Source: Pseudocoprococcus catus (GTDB taxonomy: Bacteria > Bacillota > Clostridia > Lachnospirales > Lachnospiraceae). Taken from it: a DNA stretch of 64,000 bases. The position numbers and the translations under genes were made by a program. Each line of letters opens with the position of its first letter. The first letter of the stretch is position 1. Shown here one piece after another: positions 48,201 through 56,982 of this stretch. The notes under the pieces are model-generated. The model was not told where the DNA came from, did not search any database, and was given only the letters and a program-made list of their open reading frames with translations. Location of the stretch: contig NZ_JAAXCM010000047.1 of the NCBI RefSeq assembly GCF_019734885.1, positions 55,889-119,888 of the forward strand, given 5' to 3'.

Positions 48201-49850
48201 ATGAAAGTTAATGATTTGAGTGCTAAAGATTATTCTATAGAAGATTATTTTGCAGAGAGTAAAACGTTTCTTATACCACGTTATCAGAGAAGTTATGCTT
48301 GGGAAAAGAAAAATATAGTACAATTATTAGAGGATGTAAGTAAGGAAGAAGGATATTATATAGGGAACGTCATTGTAAATACCTCACAAAATGATGAAAA
48401 AGAAATTATTGATGGTCAACAGCGGATTATAAGTATTTTTTTGATTTTGATTGCACTGCATCATGTTGCGGGAATGAACACATTAGAATATGTGTTAGAT
48501 AATGGAAATTTAAAAATCAATATAGAAAAGAGAATAGAAGATTCAGGTGTATCGGTAATGAGTTCTATTTTAGACGATAATATAGCTAGTACAATGAAAA
48601 AATATAATGAGGTTGCTAGATATAAAGATATTGCTTCTATATTGAAAAAATATGAAGAAAATCAACTTGAGACGCTTAGAAAAAATCTTCTTAAGGCTAA
48701 AATAGTAGAAATTAAGTTTTTGAATGGAGAAAAACGTGCACATGAGATGTTTGTTAACTTGAATACAAAAGGAAAGCCGCTTGAAGAAATTGAAATTATA
48801 AAAAGTCATTTATTCAAATATTTGATTGAAGGAGAAAATTCAGATCAATATAAGGAAGAATGGTATGAGATGTTAGATGACATCGGTGATAAATATCATG
48901 GAAAATATTTACAAAATATTAGTTTGTTTAAATCGTTGACGAAGAAAAAACAAACAGCAAAAGAATCACTTAATTATTTGTTGGGCGAAATAAGTAATGA
49001 GGAAACAGCGAGTAGTGTGTTTGGATTTATGGCTGGTGATGAAAATGCCAGTCTATTTCGCGTTTATTCTGCTGTTAAGAATCATGATTTATTGAGATTA
49101 AAAACATATATAGGTCATGAGGCAGAAATATCTATTGATATGTTGGATCAAATATGGAAGATGTATGGTCAAGTTAAATTTGAACAGTTTGATGTTGTAA
49201 TGGTTGCCTTATTATATATTCCATCAAAAGAAAAAAAGAATTTATTTAGTAAAAACTATTTGGATATTATTAAGTTCTTGAAATTGGTTTTGCTTTTTCA
49301 GATACATAATACAGTACATCGAGTGAGTCCTTCTACATATACAAATAGATTTGAAACAGCTGCGATAGAATTATACTCTAATCAGAAAAAAATAGATGCA
49401 ATGATATCTGATTTAGTAAATGATTTGAAAATCAATGAAGTTACTAAAGAGCATATGATATCTGGAATAAAAAGTTTAAAATGTAGTGGAAAAAATAAAA
49501 ACAATAGAGATTTAAAAATTGCCAAATTCATTATACAGATGGTGGATGGATATTATGCTGTTGATTTAAAAGCGGAGCATATAATATGTGAAAAGAACCA
49601 GGATGATGAATTGGTTTATGAAATTGGAAATATATTACCAGTAGTTAAAGATAGATATAAGGATAAAGAGATTGATAAGAAGTTACAGATGTATAAAGAA
49701 GATGCAATGGTTAATGTCTCAATTAAGAAGTTTTTAGATCAAGGTGTTACGGAAGATAACTACAGAGAAATTATTAAAGAACGAACGAATAAAATAGCAG
49801 AGGAATTTTGGCAATTGTTCGAAGGATTGAGAAATGAAAAAAATAGATAG
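48201..49850 (+). CDS. DUF262 (GmrS-like) protein
   Basis: A 549-residue protein with the DUF262 nucleotidase-like domain: IPRYQRSYAWE, then IIDGQQRIISIFLIL. The C-terminal region has a weak DUF1524/HNH-like stretch (AEHIICEKNQ, EIGNILPVVKDRY) lacking the full His-Asn motif. Full-length GmrSD proteins restrict modified phage DNA; this one may be a regulator or an extra defence component of the island. The open frame extends 12 codons upstream to a TTG, but the ATG start is preferred. Confidence 0.75.
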   Translation: MKVNDLSAKDYSIEDYFAESKTFLIPRYQRSYAWEKKNIVQLLEDVSKEEGYYIGNVIVNTSQNDEKEIIDGQQRIISIFLILIALHHVAGMNTLEYVLDNGNLKINIEKRIEDSGVSVMSSILDDNIASTMKKYNEVARYKDIASILKKYEENQLETLRKNLLKAKIVEIKFLNGEKRAHEMFVNLNTKGKPLEEIEIIKSHLFKYLIEGENSDQYKEEWYEMLDDIGDKYHGKYLQNISLFKSLTKKKQTAKESLNYLLGEISNEETASSVFGFMAGDENASLFRVYSAVKNHDLLRLKTYIGHEAEISIDMLDQIWKMYGQVKFEQFDVVMVALLYIPSKEKKNLFSKNYLDIIKFLKLVLLFQIHNTVHRVSPSTYTNRFETAAIELYSNQKKIDAMISDLVNDLKINEVTKEHMISGIKSLKCSGKNKNNRDLKIAKFIIQMVDGYYAVDLKAEHIICEKNQDDELVYEIGNILPVVKDRYKDKEIDKKLQMYKEDAMVNVSIKKFLDQGVTEDNYREIIKERTNKIAEEFWQLFEGLRNEKNR

Positions 49851-50742
49851 TAAGGTTATTAATGCACCAATACGGTGGGCCGGTTCAAAAAAGAAATTAT
49901 TAAATGAAATGTTACATGCTTTTGAAACAGACAAAGATGTATATATAGAACCTTTTTTGGGGTCGGGGATTGTATTGCTAAACGTATTAGAAAATCAAAT
50001 GTACAGAAAATATTATGTTAATGATATAAATAATAATTTGATATTATTTTATAATACATTAAAAAATGATTCTGCTCAATTGATTAGAAGAATTGAAATA
50101 TTATGCCGTGAGTATAATAGTTTTTCAAATGATGAAGAAAAATGGGAGTATTTTTATAAAAAAAGGGATAGTTTTAATAAAAACCAAATTCGTTGTGTGA
50201 CACGTTCTGCCTTATTTTGGTTTTTAATGAAAGCTGGATATAACGGAGTTTATAGAGTTAATTCTAAGGGCAAATTCAACGTTCCATGTGGTAAACGAGA
50301 TAAGATAGTTTGTAATAAAGAAAAAATGGAAGAGATTTCTAAGAAAATTCAAAATGTGGAATTTTTTTGTATGGACTATAATTTATTCATAGATATGATT
50401 TTGGAGAAAGAAAAGAAAAAATCTATATTTATGTATTGTGATCCCCCATATATGCCGGAAACAGAATCATCTCAAAAACATATTCTATATACTCAAAATG
50501 GATTTGAACATGAAAGATTTATAGAATATATGGATGAAAAATGTAGCAAGGAGGATATTTCAGTAATGATATCTATGGCTGAAACAAAGAACGTAGAACA
50601 GTTGTATAAAGAACATGTGAATTTTAATAAGGTTAAAATAGAAGAAATAGTTAGAAAAGTAAATCCTACAAAAAAAATGAAGTCGAAAGAAGTAGCCTTT
50701 GTTAACTATGAGGTTGATGAAAATTCAATGATAACACCATGA
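49834..50742 (+). CDS. Dam-like DNA adenine-N6 methyltransferase
   Basis: A 302-residue D12-class adenine methyltransferase. It begins INAPIRWAGSKKKLL, has the AdoMet motif EPFLGSGIVLLN and the catalytic DPPY (MYCDPPYMPE). The family methylates GATC or related sites. It overlaps the DUF262 gene by 17 bases, so the two are cotranslated. Together with the C5 enzyme the island would carry two different modifications, possibly of the same tetranucleotide. Confidence 0.88.
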   Translation: MKKIDSKVINAPIRWAGSKKKLLNEMLHAFETDKDVYIEPFLGSGIVLLNVLENQMYRKYYVNDINNNLILFYNTLKNDSAQLIRRIEILCREYNSFSNDEEKWEYFYKKRDSFNKNQIRCVTRSALFWFLMKAGYNGVYRVNSKGKFNVPCGKRDKIVCNKEKMEEISKKIQNVEFFCMDYNLFIDMILEKEKKKSIFMYCDPPYMPETESSQKHILYTQNGFEHERFIEYMDEKCSKEDISVMISMAETKNVEQLYKEHVNFNKVKIEEIVRKVNPTKKMKSKEVAFVNYEVDENSMITP

Positions 50743-50850
50743 TAACAAAAATCTCCAAAAACCACACGGACACAGCGGAAAATTCGGATTTTCCCCCACA
50801 AATCACACGGAAAAACACCATTTGCACACCGCAATACACCGGTCTGATAT

Positions 50851-51114
50851 CGTGAAGGTGGCCGTACTGTAGGTTAAGGTCGTGTTGCTACAATCATCGA
50901 ATAATATTCGCTAAACAATGAGCAATGCAAATCCAACGAATGATGACTGGTGGGAGTTCACTCTCACCAGGGCATTGTTCGGTGGATTTATGAGGCGAAT
51001 GCCTCGACTGAGATGAAGCGTAACGGAATCGAAGTTGTGCATTGCGAGTATAACGCGCATATCGTATATAAATGAGTGTCAGGAGTACACTCTGTGTCCA
51101 AACGTAAGATACCC
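50851..51114 (+). repeat. tuf 3' end, second copy, with extra structured insert
   Basis: Blocks 50851-50940 and 51067-51114 copy the end of tuf and its trailer. Between them lie 126 bases that fold as a multi-branched structure: GCAATGCA/TGCATTGC encloses AAATCC/GGATTT, CTGGTGGGAGT/ACTCTCACCAG and GAGGC/GCCTC. The 108 bases before it (50743-50850) show nothing recognisable. This is the right edge of the restriction-modification island. Confidence 0.82.
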
Positions 51115-51142
51115 CGGAACCGTAAGGTTTCCGGGGTTTTTC
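51111..51142 (+). terminator. second terminator, matching the tuf one in position
   Basis: ACCCCGGAAACC-type stem (CCCCGGAACC with GGTTTCCGGGG, 5-base loop) and five T, directly after the duplicated tuf trailer. The stem sequence differs from the first copy while the flanks match. Confidence 0.88.
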
Positions 51143-51173
51143 TGTTATATTGAGGATAAAATTATCGTTTGTT

Positions 51174-51365
51174 TTATGGAAAAATAATGTTAACTTCTTG
51201 TCGAGCTTCATCGTCAAGCTGATAGAAAGAAGTGAGCAGATTATCCACATCAGGCATGCTATTCTTGCCAAACAGGTACATTAGTGGATACATAGAATTT
51301 TTTAAATAAGTTTTTACTCGGCTTGCGTCTAATGCACCATTCAGACCATCACGAAATACTAACAT
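51174..51365 (-). pseudogene. 63-codon open frame, probable gene remnant
   Basis: A short frame with no ribosome site and no recognised domain. Its composition (SMYPLMYLFGKNSMPDVDNLL) looks like real protein, so it may be the tail of a gene lost by rearrangement at the island edge. Confidence 0.3.
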
Positions 51366-51421
51366 TAATATAAATACATGATATTATCACTTTACGAAAG
51401 CCGTACAGATATAAAAATACA

Positions 51422-51517
51422 GTAAACGTATTCACATCTCAGAATGAGGAAGAACCGACATATGGTAAATATGGAATGCTGCGAAAACAATTTCTGAAAG
51501 AGATTGTGTATATGTGA
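51422..51517 (+). pseudogene. tnpV-like remnant
   Basis: An in-frame fragment reading EEEPTYGKYGMLRKQFLKE before a stop. The YGKYGMLRKxFLKE pattern resembles the conserved part of TnpV, a small protein of Tn4451-type elements. No start or remaining domain is present. The rest of 51366-51666 shows only a GTGCGAT/ATCGCAC hairpin (51628-51644). Confidence 0.4.
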
Positions 51518-51704
51518 GTAGAAAAGAGTGGTCGTAAGGCTGCTCTTTGATAATCTAAGAATAGAGTTTTGGGGTAGAATATGATAGAATGTAAGAGAAA
51601 AATCGGTATTTCACGGTGAATATTCTTGTGCGATGAAATCGCACTTCCGGAAATTTGGGAATCAGATGTCCGGAAGTGGAAATCACCTATGTAATTATGT
51701 GAGT

Positions 51705-52481
51705 TTACTCGCGTAGTGCTTTATCCAAACCATATACCTCACGCATTGATCTATCATGTTCAGCATCAATGCTTGTGATATTTATTCGATAGCTGTCGTG
51801 GGCAATACGGTCAATGATTGCATCTGCCAGAGGACTGTCACCACCACCGAGCTGCTCATACCATTCCTCGAATGCATACTGAGAACAGAAAATCGTTGAA
51901 GATTTCTTACGTCTCCTATGAAGTAGTTCGAAGATGTCCCTTTGTTCTGAATTCGTTGGTTTCAATAGAAGCCACTCATCCAGGATCAGAACAACTGGAT
52001 TGGCATACTTCGCCATGACTTTTTTGTAGTTACCATCTGTCCGTGCTGTCTCCAGATCAATAAGCAGATCAGGGAGCCGGACATACTTGGTATTGAAATA
52101 CTGCTTACAAGCCTCCATGCCAAAGGCACAGGCCATGTATGTTTTACCACAGCCTGTAGCGCCGGTGATAAAAAGATTTCGGTGTTCAGATATATATTCG
52201 CAAGTTGCAAGTCGGTTAATGAGATCCTTGTTAAGCTTGCGCCCGGAAGTGTAATTGATATCTATGATATTTGCTTCCGGCTGGTCGAATCCAGCATTAT
52301 GGATCAGTCGTTTCAGACGGTTGTTTTTCCGATTGCTGTATTCAATGTCTACCAGCATACCAAAGCGATCCTCAAATGGTACTTCTCTAAATTTAGGATC
52401 AGCCAGCTGGTTGCGGAAAGCATCTGCCATAGTGGTAAGGCGCATTTCAATTAATTTATCGATTGTACTCTGATTTGTCAT
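51705..52481 (-). CDS. istB: IS21 helper ATPase IstB
   Basis: A 258-residue AAA+ ATPase that assists IS21 transposition and target choice. Walker A is GATGCGKT, Walker B LILDEWLL, and the DnaC-like spacing is normal. It starts 6 bases after istA. Confidence 0.93.
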   Translation of the reverse strand: MTNQSTIDKLIEMRLTTMADAFRNQLADPKFREVPFEDRFGMLVDIEYSNRKNNRLKRLIHNAGFDQPEANIIDINYTSGRKLNKDLINRLATCEYISEHRNLFITGATGCGKTYMACAFGMEACKQYFNTKYVRLPDLLIDLETARTDGNYKKVMAKYANPVVLILDEWLLLKPTNSEQRDIFELLHRRRKKSSTIFCSQYAFEEWYEQLGGGDSPLADAIIDRIAHDSYRINITSIDAEHDRSMREVYGLDKALRE

Positions 52482-52487
52482 ATGTGT

Positions 52488-54026
52488 TTACCTCCGATAG
52501 TAATCGGCACCTCTTGTGATGCCGTGTGTTTTATGTGTGGTTTTGGATTCAGTAGTTTCTGGTTTCTGTTTCACAGAACCGGTTACAAGGATGTTTTTAA
52601 TACTCTTGTAACTGGGCGAAGATGTATAGGACAATGCCTTTTTACAGGCCACTTCAAGCAATGCATCTGAGTATTTCTCAGCAAGCTTCAGAAGCCCCAT
52701 ACAACTTCGGTAGGTCTGTTGTTCCCCACGTTTGGAAGTCAGTATTGCATTGACCACAGTGTACGTATTTATGCCAATCCGCTCAGCCCATTTGCGGAAC
52801 CGGTCGCCGTTCCATTCCAGATATTTCTGGTGGTCTTCCGGCATATGTTCCGTGACCGTGCTGTACTGCCCAGGGCGTCCTTTCAGACGACGGTGGGAAG
52901 CAATGCGGTTATGGTTGTAGAAAATTTCAATAGTGGTATCTGTTACCTTTACATCCACTTTCTTTTTGATGTATTCATAAGGAACTGAGTATAGCATTCC
53001 ATCCACAGATATGTGATAATTGAACTGGACGGTGGCTGTCTTCCAGTCGCTCAGTTCAAAACGGGTAGAAGGTAATGGTGCCAGCAATGGTTTTTCTTCC
53101 TCAAGAAATAAGCTTCGCCGACTACCCTCTTTCTTTTGAAAGAGCCTTTGGTTGAACAGTTCGAGCTTGTCTCTGATTGCAAGATTTAATTCGACAAGGG
53201 AGAAGAACTGTTCATCCCGAAGTGCTGCTGTAATCCAGGTAGAGATATTTCCTACCGTCCCTTCAGCATTCGGCTTATCCTTGGGAGCCCTGACACGCGC
53301 CGGAATAATAGCAGTGCCATAATGCTCAACCAGTTCCTGATAGGTCTCATTGATCTGCTGGTTTTTCCATCCGCCATTATGAACAACTGCAGTTTTGCAG
53401 TTATCCGGTACGAGAATTCTGGCGACACCGCCAAAATATTCGTACATATGGACATGTGCATTGATCCATGACTTCTGTTTCATGTCCAGAAATGCTTCCA
53501 CGTATGCATACTGGCTGTAAGTCATTACACCAACAAATACGTATGCCTTGATGATTTCGCCGGTATCAGGATCAAGGATTGTTGCAGGATCACCTGCCCA
53601 GTCAACTTCAACCTGTTCACCGGGTTTACGGTTGATATGCATGGTAGCACGATGCTTCTGCTCATTCTGTTGGATGTGATAGCAGAACTGTGAATACATG
53701 AGTGGTTCTTCACCATTGGCACGGCAATCCTCCATGTATTCCGTCCATAGGAGTTTTTTGCTTACGCCGTTGCGAAGCAGCTCCTTACGGATGTAATCAT
53801 AATCCGGCATCCGCTTGTTGGCAGATACCTTGCTCTCTTTAGAGAACATGAGCCTTTGAAGCTCTGTGTCGGTCATTGATTCATCAAGAGGCCAAGAGAT
53901 ATTTAATTCTCTGGCACGTTTTTGAACTTTGACAACAGTTTTTTGTGAAACACCACAGCTTGCCATGATGTTGCGTTGTGAGAATCCCAACCCAGTAAGC
54001 CGGATGATTTCTCGATATTTGGTCAT
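52488..54026 (-). CDS. istA: IS21 transposase IstA
   Basis: A 512-residue DDE transposase. It has an N-terminal HTH (GLGFSQRNIMASCGVSQKTV), the first catalytic Asp in VDWAGDP, the second in LVPDNCKTAV, a Glu about 35 residues later (PNAEGTVGN), and the C-terminal IstA domain. It is complete. Confidence 0.93.
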   Translation of the reverse strand: MTKYREIIRLTGLGFSQRNIMASCGVSQKTVVKVQKRARELNISWPLDESMTDTELQRLMFSKESKVSANKRMPDYDYIRKELLRNGVSKKLLWTEYMEDCRANGEEPLMYSQFCYHIQQNEQKHRATMHINRKPGEQVEVDWAGDPATILDPDTGEIIKAYVFVGVMTYSQYAYVEAFLDMKQKSWINAHVHMYEYFGGVARILVPDNCKTAVVHNGGWKNQQINETYQELVEHYGTAIIPARVRAPKDKPNAEGTVGNISTWITAALRDEQFFSLVELNLAIRDKLELFNQRLFQKKEGSRRSLFLEEEKPLLAPLPSTRFELSDWKTATVQFNYHISVDGMLYSVPYEYIKKKVDVKVTDTTIEIFYNHNRIASHRRLKGRPGQYSTVTEHMPEDHQKYLEWNGDRFRKWAERIGINTYTVVNAILTSKRGEQQTYRSCMGLLKLAEKYSDALLEVACKKALSYTSSPSYKSIKNILVTGSVKQKPETTESKTTHKTHGITRGADYYRR

Positions 54027-54375
54027 AATCGTGACCTCCTCATAATGAATTTACACTATAAAGTGCATAACATCATTATAAGGTTTTAGGAAAAATACGA
54101 TTCCCTTTTTGCCGGAATCGTGATTCCGTAAAAAACGGAATATTGATTTCCATACGCCGGACAGGTGATGGATTTCACCCCGGATTATTCACACGGTATG
54201 TAAAATACTTTTGACAGATGCAAAACAAGCATCATGTTCTTGATTATTGCTGTTGATATGGTTTGAAAAACAGAAAAAAGTAACTTCTAATTGGTTTAAT
54301 TGAAAAATTTCAAAGAAAGTGCACTTGGACAACTGTGTCTATTAACGAAAATACGGCATGTCTCGCTTTGTGTCG

Positions 54376-54404
54376 TGTTGTTCGAATACAACAGATTCTA
54401 TAAT
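54376..54404 (+). promoter_or_regulatory. promoter/operator of the split XRE gene
   Basis: A TATAAT (54399-54404) follows a perfect inverted repeat TGTTGT/ACAACA (54376-54393) covering the -35 region, as expected for an autoregulated HTH gene. The stretch 54164-54375 shows nothing else I recognise. Confidence 0.5.
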
Positions 54405-54427
54405 TGGTGATGGAAGGAGGATTTGAT

Positions 54428-54565
54428 GTGGATCAAATGAAGATCGGAAATTTTTTAAAAGAGCTGCGTAAAGAAAAAGGTATTACACAGGCGCAGCTGG
54501 CGGAAACGTTAAATGTTTCTGCCAGAACAGTATCCAGATGGGAAACCGGGATATCACTTAGATAA
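54428..54565 (+). pseudogene. XRE-type membrane regulator, 5' part (interrupted)
   Basis: A 45-codon frame with a GTG start 7 bases after AAGGAGG. It encodes a complete XRE helix-turn-helix (LRKEKGITQAQLAETLNVS, then RTVSRWETG) and runs into the mobile element, where it stops. The missing C-terminal part lies at 63387-63880. Joining the two at the shared GGGAAAC gives an uninterrupted SRWETGSNMPDIS. Confidence 0.88.
54540..54546 (+). other. left attachment core of the integrative element
   Basis: GGGAAAC occurs at both junctions of the insertion, within the codons for Trp-Glu-Thr of the target gene. The crossover of the serine recombinase must lie within it. Confidence 0.75.
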
Positions 54566-55163
54566 AGATACCACATCAATCCCACGCTGACTTTTGCTCA
54601 ACCGATACAGCCGGAGGGCTGGATAACAAGAAAAGGCGGTATGCGCCCCGTGGAGGGGTAGCGTACCGCCTTTTCTTGTGGGGGTTTCCAAAGGGGGCAA
54701 CGCCCCCATTTGGCACACGACTTTGCGAAGCAAAGTGTAGTGTGTTATACGCTCTGCTGGCGTTGCCGTGAAAATGCCGTTGCCGCCGGGGAGGGCAAGG
54801 GCATTTGAAGCGGCAGGAAAACAGGGCTGTGCTTGCGTGGCGTAGAGCCGTAAGCACAGGTCTGGTTTCAACAGCAGACTGGGCGTATATGAAAGCCCCC
54901 GTCCCTCGTCCTACGCTCCGACTTGTGGACAAAGTGTCCCGAAGTTGTGGCCACACTCCCGGAAAAGTAGCAGGACAGCGGGCAACCGTCAAGGCTGAAA
55001 TGAACGGGGTTACACCCGGCCTTGACCGCCGCCCGCCGCCCCGCTGGATGGGTGGACAAGGCGGCCAATCCCTCAAAGTGCTTGTCCGCGCTCTTTCTGA
55101 TTTTGAGGTATTCAGTTTTTCAAAATTGAATAATCAAAATAAATTTTTTCGATTGAAAAAATT
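54566..55163. other. non-coding left end of the element with hairpin cluster
   Basis: No convincing gene. It holds a perfect 15-bp stem CAAGAAAAGGCGGTA with its complement (54627-54678), GGGGGC-AA-GCCCCC-type stem near 54693, ACTTTGC-gaa-GCAAAGT flanked by CACAC/GTGTG (54714-54744), GGACA-aag-TGTCC (54927-54939) and, at 54980-55065, a diverged inverted relative of the 135-bp repeats. The cluster could include an oriT or terminator signals; long frames here on either strand lack family features. Confidence 0.55.
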
Positions 55164-56030
55164 TTATTTGTTATCATCTTCAATGCCATATTTTTTCTTT
55201 TGCCGAATCACATAATTACTGATTTTTTCATCATATAGTGGATACTGGTAATCCAACTGGCATGCCACTTCTGACGAAACCTCCCGGAACAATGCCATAC
55301 ATTGTTCAAAGGATTCCCACATATGAGGATAGGAATCCATATTATAAGTGGACATAAGTCGTTCCCACAATTCCTCTGGGACATATTGCTTCATAAATTT
55401 ATAGTTTTTTCCCAAACTGAAATGAAATCCCTGTTTGATACCAATCAGCCAGGAAATCATGCGAAGCAATTCTTTTCGTACTATATCATTCATATGGTCA
55501 ATAGCAAAAAGAATTTCTTTGCGGCATAAGCCCTTTACTACATATGTTGTAGTATTCCAAAATTCATTACAGCAATCGTCAAACATTCTTTGAGTAGGCT
55601 TCTGCAAGTGGTAGTCTATATCCGTTGGTATTGGCGGCTTTACGATACGGTTGTCTTTATCCAACAGTAACTTTACCAGTTTATCCCATGTAAAATACTC
55701 GTCTATCAGTTCCAGCGGCAGCAAAGTTAAATCTATCTTAACATCATCAGTAAACAGCATTAAATATGAAAATCCCTTTTCTACAGCTGGAAATAATTCC
55801 ATATCTTCCGGCTTTTGCAGAATCAACCTTTCACCAAATATATCTAGCCATTTATCATCACTTGTGAAGCTGTCCATATCCGTAACAAAAAAAGTAATAT
55901 CAAAATCCTGAAAATCATCAGGCGGAATATTTGTATTTGTTCTAGATCCTTCCAAAGTAACCATGCGAATGCGTTTGTCTGTTTTTGCAAAATTCAAAAC
56001 AATATCATAAACTTCCTTTTCTGATCTCAT
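55164..56030 (-). CDS. ant(6): aminoglycoside 6-adenylyltransferase, ANT(6) family
   Basis: A 288-residue nucleotidyltransferase expected to adenylylate streptomycin. Family motifs are RMVTLEGSRTN, FQDFDITFFVTDM (metal-binding Asp pair), LQKPEDMELFP, KIDLTLLPLE and the long conserved FDDCCNEFWN-type DDCCNEFWNTTTYVVKGLCR. The ending NYVIRQKKKYG resembles the ANT(6)-Ib branch. The ATG follows GGAGGAG; a TTG five codons earlier lies within that site. Confidence 0.9.
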   Translation of the reverse strand: MRSEKEVYDIVLNFAKTDKRIRMVTLEGSRTNTNIPPDDFQDFDITFFVTDMDSFTSDDKWLDIFGERLILQKPEDMELFPAVEKGFSYLMLFTDDVKIDLTLLPLELIDEYFTWDKLVKLLLDKDNRIVKPPIPTDIDYHLQKPTQRMFDDCCNEFWNTTTYVVKGLCRKEILFAIDHMNDIVRKELLRMISWLIGIKQGFHFSLGKNYKFMKQYVPEELWERLMSTYNMDSYPHMWESFEQCMALFREVSSEVACQLDYQYPLYDEKISNYVIRQKKKYGIEDDNK

Positions 56031-56050
56031 TTTTATCTCCTCCAATTATT

Positions 56051-56185
56051 GAAATAGGTGTGAAGCCATTTTAGGGCTTTCCCGCCTTGATTGCCCATCA
56101 GCAAAGACGGGCGGGACTGTCAACGGCGGCGCATTTATGCGCCGTTCATCTTGACCGTTGACTGGCTCGGCTGGCTTTGCTATCT
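56051..56185. repeat. 135-bp structured direct repeat, copy 1
   Basis: Matches 56821-56955 with few differences and equal length. It contains nested arms: GTCAACGG/CCGTTGAC, GGCGCA/TGCGCC and AAGCC/GGGCTT-type pairs. It lies between the kinase gene and ant(6). Confidence 0.88.
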
Positions 56186-56204
56186 TCCTGACAAATGGGA
56201 ATGT

Positions 56205-56750
56205 CTAAGATAGTAAAGACGTCCCACATGCAACTCTTTCTTTTATTGCGGAAACCGTATCTTTAATTGTGAATGTAGTTGTGTCTATGACATTTGATTC
56301 ATATACTCCCAAACCGGAAAATTGCTCCCACATTGTTTCTACTAATTCAACATTTGTTTTTCTGTCTAATTTTGAACGTTCCACAGCTCGTTTCATAGTT
56401 TCTTCTTTACTGGCTCTTAAAACAATATAGTGTACTTCATAATCTTCTCGAACAAGGGCTCTCCATGGTTCTAAAAACCACGGCCCGACAATTCCATCTA
56501 CAATTACATCATATCCGCCGCGGGCATAGCGCTTTGCAGCTTCTAAAAAGGCTTCAATGACAACTAAATTTTGTTCGTTGGACTCTGGTAAATGCGGCGG
56601 TATTGCTCCTTTGCTTAAATAATGAAAAAAGTCGTCTGTGTGCATATGCACAGATTTATCCATGTTCGATTCTTTTGCGACAATCGACGCAGTTGTTGTC
56701 TTTCCTGTTCCCGGCGAACCTGTAATCACAATAATTCTTCCTTGATTCAT
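56205..56750 (-). CDS. P-loop kinase/AAA ATPase, function unknown
   Basis: A 181-residue protein starting IIVITGSPGTGKTTTASIVA (Walker A), with HTDDFFHYL, DVIVDGIVGPWF and an Arg-rich lid-like region KEETMKRAVERSKLDRKT. The layout resembles small-molecule kinases such as chloramphenicol phosphotransferase or gluconate kinase; no closer assignment is possible by eye. It is bracketed by 135-bp direct repeats next to ant(6), so it may be a resistance or modification gene carried as a unit. Confidence 0.7.
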   Translation of the reverse strand: MNQGRIIVITGSPGTGKTTTASIVAKESNMDKSVHMHTDDFFHYLSKGAIPPHLPESNEQNLVVIEAFLEAAKRYARGGYDVIVDGIVGPWFLEPWRALVREDYEVHYIVLRASKEETMKRAVERSKLDRKTNVELVETMWEQFSGLGVYESNVIDTTTFTIKDTVSAIKERVACGTSLLS

Positions 56751-56820
56751 CTACATTCTCCCTCGCAATTCAGATTTACCGCTCTCTTTCTGATTTTGCA
56801 GCGTTTCTTCTCTCAAGATT

Positions 56821-56955
56821 GAAATGGGCGGGAAGCCATTTTAGGGCTTTTCCGCCTTGACTACCCATCAGCAAAGCCAGGCGGGACTGTCAACGGCGGC
56901 GCATTTATGCGCCGTTCATCTTGACCGTTGACTGGCTCGGCTGGCTTTGCTATCT
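56821..56955. repeat. 135-bp structured direct repeat, copy 2
   Basis: The better-preserved copy: AGCAAAGCCAG/CTGGCTTTGCT is perfect and encloses GTCAACGG/CCGTTGAC and a GGCGCA/TGCGCC tip. It begins 28 bases after the tag stop and ends ahead of the kinase gene. The adjacent CTCTTTCTGATTTTG tract also occurs near 55090. Confidence 0.88.
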
Positions 56956-56982
56956 CTCGATAAATTGTACCGAAATATTGAA

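Larger units (their letters stand above)
51667..54163 (-). mobile_element. IS21-family insertion sequence
   Basis: A 2.5-kb element with istA-istB on the minus strand. Outer ends share TGTCCGG/CCGGACA followed by a related GGAAATCA, taken as the terminal inverted repeats with the family's TG...CA ends. I see no clear target duplication, so the ends are approximate or the element has been rearranged. Confidence 0.75.

Noticed and set aside
42930..51271. Two minus-strand frames (42930-43226 and 50894-51271) sharing SYVWTQSVLLTLIY
   Set aside because: The shared peptide is only the translation of the duplicated tuf trailer and is not a conserved protein.
54576..55215. Overlapping long frames on both strands in the left end of the mobile element
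   Set aside because: High GC makes stop codons rare; no ribosome sites or motifs, and the region is full of hairpins.
56051..56955. Integron attC sites
   Set aside because: The repeats are palindromic and sit at gene boundaries, but the GTTRRRY/RYYYAAC core sites are missing and no tyrosine integrase is present.
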